A stretch of 64,000 bases of DNA from NCBI GenBank assembly GCA_037367355.1, contig CM074698.1, positions 2,108,001 through 2,172,000 on the forward strand. Direction: 5' to 3'. The notes under the pieces are model-generated. The model searched no databases. It was not told the origin of the DNA and saw only the letters and a list, made by a program, of their open reading frames with translations. Positions 55,032-64,000 of the stretch are shown here, in pieces. A program made the translations under genes and the position numbers. Position 1 is the stretch's first letter, and each line of letters opens with the position of its first letter. This DNA is from Neoscytalidium dimidiatum (Eukaryota; Ascomycota; Dothideomycetes; Botryosphaeriales; Botryosphaeriaceae).

Positions 55032-58000
55032 GCTTTGTTCTTTCTTCCCTCACCACTTTGGTTTTCTGCATTTTCGTGCGCACACACCAAAGACGTTAAA
55101 AAAAAATTGACGAGCGATGGACCACGAGTTACTGCTGCTGCATTTGAAAGGCGCTGGCGAATCCTTATTTCTTTTCGACGAAGTGTAAGGGGGATGCGAG
55201 GTTCTTTCCCCTCAGAGCGGGTAATACCTATGGATTACAAGGGTTGTTGTTTTCTTGCATTTGGAAGGGGTGGGATAGCGGTGGTTTTTCTTTTATCTGG
55301 GGGTCTCTGCTTCATTCAGACGAGGGTTCATTCGTTGTATCAGTATGGGAGAGTTTTAATTCCCCCTTTTTTTTTCTCGGACTTGGGGAGGGGGGACTTT
55401 AGGTAGTTCAGAGGACTCAGCATCTCTTCTTACTCTTTCCGGCTTTTATCCAAGGAAGGGGGGGCGGAGTGCAGGCCGTCTTCCCTTTCTTTTCTCAAGC
55501 AAGAGAGATGAGTTGTGCTGGGTTCGGGGCTGGAGATCTTTGATTTGAGGGTGGTTACATTTGCTCGCTCCGCCCGTTCTCTCTTCTCATAAGGAGATGG
55601 TTGTTGCTGGGTAGATAGTTTTCTTTATTTCTCGAGTAAGTCTTTTTCGTAAAAAAAAAAGATAACGGTGGCTTAGAAGATTCCTCGTGCATTCTCTTTC
55701 CTTGTGATTCCTTATGATTCCTTGTGGCAAAGGCTTATGTGAGGTCTTCTCGTGGCTTCAAATTCCCACTCGAGCGTGTGACGCCGTCAATTTCAGTACC
55801 ACTCTCGACGGGTATCCCACTTTTATTGGATCAGCGCGGTCTCCTTGGAATGATCCTCCTGCATTACGAGTGCATGTGTCCTCTGTACACGTGTCCCCTC
55901 AAGATGCGGGCGTGATATCCAAAGTAAGGGATTGTACGCGTAGGAAGATGATATCATGTCTGTCCCTTAGGGTTATATACGGCATCTAGCGATCTGGTCT
56001 AATTAGAACCCTTTAAGTATGTAGACAGTACGGAGGAGTACCTAATGGCAAATAACCAAAATAACGAAGCCACCTTCTGACTTTTGTGGCGTCTAGATTC
56101 CAACCACACTGTGCAGTCTCGCCGCGGATTTTTCCGTCGACATAGTCTCGCGAGAAATGAGGGGCTTTTATCGCCATGAAGTTGATGCTACCCTCCAATC
56201 TCTAATAATGTCGAGCTCCAAGCTATGGAGATTACACGTTTGGCCTTACGCAGCATTATGCATTGATCCTCATGACATCACAGCTGCTGAGACGTCTTGC
56301 CTCCAAGACTCCCCAGCACATCAGTGGTTTTCTCGGCGTCTTCGGATGAAGATTCAGGCCTCTCTTTGTCTGTGGAGATCAAGACAGGGCGACTCCGCAG
56401 TCAAGATTTTAGATCTCTGGCAACAGCGCCGTCAGCGAGCAGAGTGTTTGTGACTGCCAGGAAAAAGATAAATTCACTGATGGCCAACTCCACTGTTACT
56501 GTAAGTCAAGAGATCAGTGGTGGCTTTCAAACTAAGCTGAAACAGAGGGTTCTAATGATTCGACTGCTTGCGAAGTTCCTTTCACTCTCCTAATTAGTGG
56601 TGGTGTTTTTACGTTTTATAATTCAATAGGCTTAATTTGAGGGAACTAGGCTCTTGTGGGTAAATTCCCTGGGTATCGAATAGTGTGGCTAGTTGTCTTG
56701 TGTGTTCTTATATGTGGTACCTTTTGTGTATGACGAGCTGCTGAGCTGAGTCTATTGAGTCAGTCATTATTGTGCACGGTGGCTATGCGAGGAAGTTGAG
56801 CACTTTGAATAGCCTTTTAGAAGACTAAATTGCGTAATGTTACAGCAATCCTAGTGTTGACGTATAGTGAATTGCTATCGTGAGTGAGTCTTTCTATTAC
56901 ATTCAATGCCTTTTAAATAAACAGCATAGAATTTGGTGGCACCGATATGATTCTCATCTTCAGTGAATGATGTCGACCCGTAATTCTTTTAGATACTAAA
57001 AACCATCACGAAGCCATCTTGGCCAAAGTTGCAATTTCACTTCTTCAAGGGAATTTCTCAATTAGATTGTAAAGCACATCTAATGAAGCCCAAATAATTC
57101 ACCAGAGGCCAAATCAGCTTAGCCTTTCCACACTTTGATGATATGAGTTGCATGAAATCATTCTCTTCCGTAGATAGTGGCAAGTGAGTTTCTCTATGTG
57201 GTCAGAGCAGAGAAGTAGCGCAAGATGACTTGATATTTACAATTTCTCACTACCTTAAATTTCGTGTTTCAATCTGCTGAATACCCTCATCATCTAACAG
57301 TTCATAACAGCTGACCGTCAAGAAAGTGAGCCACCTGCAATCCAACCCCTTAAAACCCCTCTACATCCAGTATAAACCACCTGGCAGTTACGCAATACCC
57401 TTAGCATACCACCTATTGACAACGACTAATTGTCGTGGGAATTCGTAGACGAGTTTCGCGAGACTTCTGGCCGTGTTGTGTCGTCATTGTGCTCTAAGTA
57501 ACACCCTTTTGTCTACCCGGAACAGAGTGCGACTATCAACACCGCTCCATCCAAAAGCATGCGATGCTTGTTTTAATAGTTTACACAACTGAAATTTGCT
57601 GGTGATGAAAAGCTTTTGTCACCGTTCCTTCTGTCTTCCATTGTTCTCAAATTTCGTCATATCAAACCACAGCGTAGAGACGATATAGGCCAGTTCTATG
57701 CTCACAACTGGAGCCGCCCAAGTAGCGCTCAGGCTCCTGAAGGCTCAAAGGCTGGGTTCAGAGTTGCGGTTAGGCCCAATGAGGTTGGGAAAAAGGCGGA
57801 GTATTTATTGAAGCTTCTAACAACAAGCGTCACACCTTATACCGAAAGCGCGAGACCACGTGCCAGACTCAGTTTCCGATGCGTAGCGCATCTCATCCCT
57901 CAATAGATCTGCGGGACTGAGTAGTGGTAGGCCCCCCTGAGCTGGCGAACTCTCATACCAGAGCCTCTGTGCCACCACCAAGGCGACCGGTAAATCGGAG

Positions 58001-58408
58001 ATATTCTTCTATACCCTCCACTTTGTCCGAGTCCAATGTCAGATATATATCCCCTTCCGTCCAATTGCATCTTTGCAACTCTCATTCCTCATCCGCTCTT
58101 CCTCTATCCTACACTATCTTACAGATACTTATTCAATGAATTACCTTCCAGGGTATCGAGCGCCTGCCCCCGCGGCGGAAAGAGGAGGGGGTGGGGGGCA
58201 GAAAAAAAAATCCGAGACACTTTTTTTTTATGGCACGAAACCCAAAGAAACACCCCCCTCCCTCCTTTCCCTCCCCCAAAAAAAACACCGGAACCAAGAC
58301 CCAACACCACCACCGAACAAAAAACGCCCAAGATCAACCGCTCACCTTTCCTTCCCCCTCAAAAAAAAAATTAGAAAACCCAAAAAAAGAAAACACACAC
58401 ACACACCA
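55032..58408. other. AT-richer spacer between convergent genes
   Basis: This 3.4-kb region lies between the 3' ends of the Tom1-like gene and the reverse-strand membrane-protein gene. The first 600 bp are T/G-rich 3' flank. From about 55950 to 57900 the DNA is AT-richer with dense stops. From about 58200 to 58400 there are A and C runs with a short CA repeat. I see no open frame with a domain and no terminal or inverted repeats that would define a transposon. Confidence 0.45.
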
Positions 58409-61400
58409 TCACAAAAACGTCTTCTTCCGACTCAACTTCGAATACGCGCGGCTGATCTTCCCCCCCGCTCCGCCCGCATTCCCCCCGCCGGTACCGCCGG
58501 CGCCGATCCCGCCCATCTCGTACGCGCCGCGGCCGCCGCTCGCCCCCGTCCACGCCGTGCCGCGCGTGCTCGTCTGGTACAGGCCGGTCGGGCTGGCCGT
58601 GCCGGACTCCAGCCCCGTGTACCCCGCGGCGCCGGCGCCGCCGAAAGCGCGATTGCTCCACGCCGAGCCGGGGGGCAAGCGCTGGAAGCCGCCGCTGCTG
58701 GCGGGCGGACCGAACCTCGACGTCGCGGAGGACGGGGTATCCGGGCTGATGGTTGTGGTGGCCATGCCGGGCCCGGACGCCGAGAAGCGCTGCTTCAGCT
58801 TGTCGATCCAGCCGCCGGCACCGCCGTTGCCGGCCGGGCCGGCGGTCGTCATGGCGGTCGAGATGGCGAGCGGGCTGCCGCGGCCGCTGGTGTGCGGATT
58901 GTTCCACTGGGGGATCTGGCCGTAGTGGTGGGCGTGGTGGTGCATGCTGCCGTCGTCCTGATGCTGCTGCTGAGGCCAGCTGGCCTCTTCTTCAACGCGC
59001 CACGCGTCGCCCATGTTGCCGCGCGCGGCGACGACGGCGGGGACGGCCTCCTTGGGCACGACGAACAGGTGGCCGCCGCTCTCGCCGATGTACCACTCGC
59101 AGTTCCACTGCCGGCCCGCGGGCCCGCCGCCGCAGGAGCCGGCCATGGACGCCGCGGGCGGGGAGTTGACGGCGAGGGAGAAGAGGTTGGGCGGCTCGGA
59201 GAAGTCGGTGACGAGGCCGCGGTGGAAGAGGAAGTAGGCGAGGCAGAGGATGTTGGTCAGGAAGGCGAGGGCGAGGACGAGGTAGAAGAGCTTCTGGGGC
59301 TCGCCGGTCGGGCCCGAGGCGTAGGTGCGTTCGCGGAGGGTGGCGTTGAAGTTGACGGTTTCCGGGGTGAGGAGGATGGACTTATCGTGGCTCTGTTTTT
59401 TGCGGGGGAATGCCATGTTAGCTGTGGTTTCCTCTTGTGTGGTTTTGCTGGTGATTGGCTGGCAATGTGGGGAATGGTCGTCAACTCACCCAATCCATCT
59501 CCATCTGCGCGTCCTGCGTGCCCATCAGCAACGTGTTGCTCGCCAGCAGCGCCAGCGCCTCCGCCAAGCTCGGCCTATCCAGCCTCAGCTTCGGCTCCCT
59601 GACGATCAACTGCGTCAACAGCCTCGCCAAACTCGCCTTGCCGTCCGTGATGCCCGCGTTCAGCGACAGCGAATTCCCGAACTCGGTGCCGATCCACGGC
59701 CAGTTGGGGCTGACGGTGGCGGCGCCGCTCTGGGCATCCGGGTCGCTGTGGATGTAGGCCATGTGGTCGGCGTCCGGGTCGCAGCGGGAGGACAGGCTCG
59801 AGCCCTCCTGGGCGGCGTTGTAGGTGGTGCTGCAGTTGGGCGAGAGCGACGCCTTCAGCTGGCAGACGGCGTAGCGCTCGACGTCCGGGTCGCCGTCGCG
59901 GCCGAGCAGGTAGATGGACTCGCGGCCGTAGGCGAAGGTCTGGTTGAGGACGGTGTTGTAGGGGGCCGGGTAGCGCGGGAAGACGGGGGCCTGCTGGCCG
60001 TTCTGGCCCCAGCCGAACAGGCCGTCGACGACGGTCGAGTTGATGGTCGAGTTGCTGCTGCTCAGCGAGCTGATCTGGTCCGGCCACGTCGGCGCGTCCA
60101 GCTCGACCGACTCGTTCCACGCCGTGAAGACGATGGGCGCCAGTTCGCCGCGGTCCATGTTCACGCAGAGGACGTGGATGACCGGGCTGGGGACGGAGGC
60201 TACGAGCGTGTACGCGCCCAGGCCGCCCAGCTCGTCCGGTTGCAAGATCTCGTTGCGCTTGTCCATGGCCGCGCCCAGCACGCCGGCGTGCGGCATGGCC
60301 AGGCTGGCGTTGTTGATGATGCGGCCGTTCTGCTCCGAGACTGAGATCTCCAGCCAGGTTCCGTTGACTTGGATTTCCGACTTGAATTGCGAGTAGCCAG
60401 GGACACGGGTCTCCTTGGTGGTACCGGTAGTCTTGTTCTTGGATCGGTAGTCCCACTCGGATAAGTAGCGCTGATAGTCGTGGTACGCCTGTGCTGCATA
60501 CGAGATATCAAGGCAGGTAGCGTTGCGGAACGTTGGGTCTTCAGAAAGCGGGATCGGCGAGTCGCAGTTGTACCCGAGATACATGTGGTTGGCCCATTCG
60601 GTCCTGACGTCTGCCTTCATGATCTTGTTTTCCAGAGGCCCGAGTTTCAGCTGCGGTTGTACTGTGAAACAAATGTCAGCTAACTACAACGATCGATGCC
60701 CCGAAGCACATACCCAGTGCATCAGAGGCGGAGGTGTACACTGTCGCAACAATGGCCGCCACGAAACTGACAAGACCCAAGATGCTGAAAAGAGCGTAGC
60801 GCACTGTCTCGAAATTGGCAACCATGTAGCCCGGCGCACCGATCCAGTTACGCATGCTCATCTCGGCCAGCGTGACACCCCTGCCGCTCCCTCTTACGCT
60901 CAAACTTCTCCTACTCAGGACCTGACCGATGAACGCCACGATTGAAGAGCCGAAGGACAGTTCGACAGTTTTCGCCAGGACGGCAGTAAGCAAGGAAGCG
61001 TTGGACGGTGTGAGCCAGCCATGATTGCGGATCATGGGCCACTCCGGCCCTCGCAGCGCTACGACGAGGAACAGACCCGAGATGACGGTGGCGTATATGG
61101 AGATGAGGATGATGGAGCTCGTCACCCATCTTGTGCGGAAGAAGTGTTTTCGTGCCGGACAATGCACCGCTGGTACGAAGCCTGCGAGGCGTCAGTTTTC
61201 CTGGCTGCGGTTACGAAGTGCCTCCCTCCAGCCATAATCCAGACCGAACCGTCCATCCATCGCCCACACCATCCTCTTTCCACACACCCGCCTCCCAACA
61301 CCGAAAAATCCCAGAGAAGCGTATATAAAAAATAAAAATAAAAATGGAGAGAGAAATATCAAAGCGTATAAAACTCACCATACTGCGGATTCCTCTCGAA

Positions 61401-62249
61401 GAAATACGCCAACTTCGGGCTGGGCATCGCGCCGCCGCCGCCGTCCCCGCCCGCCAACCCCTTCGCATCGACCCCGTACACCCCGCCCTTCGTCCGCTCC
61501 CCCTCGGCCAAGTAATCGAACCCGTCCACGTCCCGCACCAAGCTCGCCGTGCTCTGGTTCGCCGACCTCGTCCCGTACACGTCCGAAAACGGGTCGCTGA
61601 ACCCGCCGCCCGTCCTGTCGTTGTACCCGCCCGGCGTCGTGGGCGTGCCGGTCCCCAGGCTCGGGGTGTCCGGGCCGGAGCTGGCGCTGGCGCTGGCGCT
61701 GGCGCTGTGCGGCGGCAGCGGGAAGTTGAACGAGACCTGGCGCCTGCCGGCGCTGGGCGGGACGTCCGATGGCGATGCCACCGCCGCCGCCGCTGCTGCT
61801 GCGGTTGCGGCGGCGGCGGAAGCGCTGGTCGGCGGCGGGACCACGCTCGCGCGGCCCGTCTCGATGCCCAGGCTGCTGGAGCGGCTGCGGCGCCGCTGCT
61901 GCAGGGTGCCGCTCGAGACGCTCGTCCGGGCGGGCGTGGCGCTGCGGCCGCGGTGGATGCTGCTGGTGTCGGGGACGTTGTCGTCGTCGTCGTCGTCGTC
62001 GTCGTCGAGGGCTTCGACGAAGCGCGAGCGCCGGGTGCCCTGCGAGATGCGCGAGAAGCGGCTGGCGCGGGAGGTGGTGGAGAGGTTGCGGGCGAGGATG
62101 GAGGAGGTTTCGGGGGAGGTGGGCGTGTTGGCGGCCGAAGAGGTGATGGAGGGGGGGACCGCGCTGGCCGGGCTGGCTGCTGTGGCGGCGTGGGCAGATG
62201 ACGACGAGGTGTTGGTCGTGTCTATGCGGTCGGGCTGCTTGGGATCCAT
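58409..62249 (-). CDS. Large multi-pass membrane protein of unknown function
   Basis: Four exons, 62249-61379, 61181-60714, 60661-59490 and 59392-58409, encode 1164 residues with matching phases. The N-terminal 290 residues are disordered (Ser/Thr/Pro, an Asp run, Ala runs) and end in the motif YFFERNPQYG. Exon 2 begins FVPAVHCPARKHFFRTRW and carries membrane segments at about 310-333 and 419-440, with a weaker hydrophobic stretch at 354-378. Residues 447-837 are a soluble domain with many N-x-[ST] sites (NATC, NGTW, NASL, NSTV, NQTF, NCST) and several Cys, so it is probably extracellular or lumenal. A further membrane segment lies at 872-893 (LFYLVLALAFLTNILCLAYFLF). The C-terminal 270 residues are Gly/Ser-rich and disordered. 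I recognise the layout as one seen in conserved but unnamed ascomycete proteins; no enzymatic motif is visible and no function is claimed. Confidence 0.82.
61978..62006 (-). repeat. Coding trinucleotide repeat (poly-Asp)
   Basis: About nine GAC codons (read as GTC/CGT on the forward strand) encode an Asp run in the disordered N-terminus of the membrane protein. The unit length preserves frame. Confidence 0.85.
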
Positions 62250-64000
62250 GGTGGCGAGATTTCTCTTGTCCCCCTCTTCCTGTAAATTTTTTTTTTTTCT
62301 TCAGTGTTCTCTTTTTCTCGAGTCCCGCAGCTGCTCTCCCCTCCGGCAGCACTTTCTCGCGGAAGGGAAGAGAAAGAGGGATTAGAACGAAATGGCCGTT
62401 ATCTTTTATTTTACAGGCGGAGAGGATTCGGCGTCGCCGGAGGTGAGTGACACCTGTGCGCAGCTCCACTGCTCCACGTGGGAAGCTCGGCGTTGTCGTG
62501 CTGGGTGTGCTAGGGCCCGCTCTCCCAGAGAGGTCTCCGCTCTGAATCGTCGGAGTGGAGGTGGGCGCGGCAAATGTGGTCAATGGGTCCGCAGAGCGTC
62601 GGGCGCGTCCATTGGGCGTGGTCGAGCTTTCTTCTTCCCCTTGCGCAACGGTGGGTTGTCGGCGGGCGGCGTCGCGCAGGTGGTGGGCAGATGCAAGTGG
62701 CACGGGTGCGACGGGATAGCGGCCGTTATGGAAGCAGGCTTGTGGGCTGGCGGCGAGCGAGGATGGCGATCAAATTGGCGCGGAGGGATGAACAATACGA
62801 GGCGATGACGAATGCCGAATTTGGCGGTGATCTTTATCTCAATTGACTCCGCGATGCGCGGTTAGTCTGGCTGCTAAAATCGTAGGCGCGATGGAAGCGC
62901 TGGGGTGTCGTTCGTTGGTCCCTGGTGCTCAGCGCAGCTGGTGCGGCGCTGCGGGGAAGAAACATGGCACCGATAGATATTGCGGTGGTGACGGAGGGCC
63001 GGCAGAGCGCGGCGCAGGCGTGCTCTCTCTCGGGGGTCCTTAACGTCTCGTCTTGACTCTGTCGTGGGTTCGGATGGGGGTGCAAGAGTCAGCCACGCGC
63101 GCAGGAGCCACCCCTTTTCCACCGCAGACAGCTGCACCGTTGCACCGTTGCACCGTCCTAGCCCTCCCCCGCCTGCGCCTCAGCGACCGCGTCCGGGCAG
63201 GCCAAAATGAGGTCATGCAACGGTGCATCGTGGAGTGGCAGCGGAGAGGCTGTGGCTGGAGTGCGGAGAGGGGCTGTGGTGAGTCCAGCCCTACCTGCAG
63301 CGTAGGCCCGGCGCTGCGGCTGAAAAAGCAATCGTCGACCACAGTAAAAGCCGCGAAGGATGCAATCTATCCGCCGGCGAATCACAAGCAGTGGCACTTC
63401 CTTGGCTGGTTTCTTTCGCCGAGCCTGCCCCATGTCCAGCCATCATCTCCCAATTTCCTGCCCTGGAGAGCTATAGCCCTGCCAGCCAGCCAGCCTGCTG
63501 CAGGGGTCGCGACCTCGCCCAGCATCTCCCTCCTGCTGTCCCGCGCCGCCACCACCTCTCCCGATTGGCCCGGTGTCGCCTCTCGCCTCTCAACCTCCTC
63601 CTCTGCCTCATGATCCGACACGAAGGGAGTCGTCAACCTCGTCACTAGACCGGGAAATGCAATAGGGGAGCCCGCGAACAGATCGCAGAGTCGTTCGACA
63701 GCCCTCTCAAGCCGTCTGCCGGCTTGGCGTACAAGGTTGATCCAGAGCCCACCGCCAGCCCGAACGAATATCACGCCCCCGGCGATCGCCCTCTGCTTCG
63801 CCAGACCCGGTAGTCGACCCTGTTGATAGCCCGCTGTAAAGGATCACCCGCGCTCTGCCCTCCTCCTCAAGCTTTCTCTACCAATACTCGCACGACTCAA
63901 GCACCCTTTTGCACGGCCCACCCCAGCCTGATCTGCCCGAGCTTCCGCACCGCCGCTCTTGAGCTGCCCATTCGCTTGTCTTTGGGAAACCAGATCCGCT
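62250..64000. other. Upstream region of the membrane-protein gene and window end
   Basis: This holds the promoter and leader of the reverse-strand membrane-protein gene, including an A/T tract at about 62285-62300. The rest to 64000 is GC-rich with short overlapping frames and no domain. The last 200 bp are C/T-rich and could be the leader of a forward gene beginning beyond the window, but nothing proves it. Confidence 0.45.

Overview
This window is nuclear chromosomal DNA of a filamentous ascomycete (Pezizomycotina; Dothideomycetes-like is only a guess). The reasons are short spliceosomal introns (about 39-264 nt) with GTRAGT-type donors and CTAAC/CTGAC-type branch sites, monocistronic genes on both strands, a fungal Zn(II)2Cys6 regulator, a fungal 7-TM rhodopsin-like protein, plant-cell-wall CAZymes (AA9 and GH5) and a Tom1-type HECT ligase. 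I found no rRNA, tRNA, CRISPR array, prophage or recognisable intact transposon. Gene density is low: eleven supported genes in 64 kb, separated by long C/T-rich spacers.

Layout. 2.4-5.0 kb (+): a low-complexity, probably disordered protein with one likely N-terminal intron. 5.0-10.2 kb: spacer rich in heptamer minisatellites. 10.2-14.0 kb (+): a RasGEF with an N-terminal degenerate Ras-like domain, in four exons. 14.0-21.0 kb: a 7 kb spacer without a convincing gene. 21.0-24.0 kb (-): a 990-aa protein with three consecutive Zn2Cys6-like clusters. 25.4-26.8 kb (-): a Ser/Thr-rich GPI-anchored wall protein. 27.9-28.9 kb (-): a histidine phosphatase with a C-terminal PIP-box-like tail. 32.9-34.7 kb (-): a fungal 7-TM rhodopsin/PTH11-like receptor. 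36.9-37.8 kb (-): an AA9 lytic polysaccharide monooxygenase. 38.6-39.9 kb (-): a GH5 endo-mannanase. 41.4-41.8 kb (+): a BLOC-1 subunit 1/GCN5L1 homologue. 42.8-55.0 kb (+): a 4010-aa Tom1/HUWE1 HECT ubiquitin ligase. 58.4-62.2 kb (-): a 1164-aa multi-pass membrane protein of unknown function.

How the genes relate. The AA9 and GH5 genes are neighbours on the same strand, both encode secreted enzymes and both have a TATA-like box upstream, so they form a small lignocellulose-degrading pair. The other genes are housekeeping, signalling or surface genes with no visible pathway link. I do not see a complete secondary-metabolite, defence or selfish-element system here. The points most worth a second look are the pseudo-Ras/RasGEF fusion, the triple Zn2Cys6 protein, the PIP-box-like tail on the phosphatase, the cluster of heptamer repeats at 7-10 kb and several in-frame introns. 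Splice sites were inferred by eye from consensus signals and reading-frame continuity; none was checked against transcripts.
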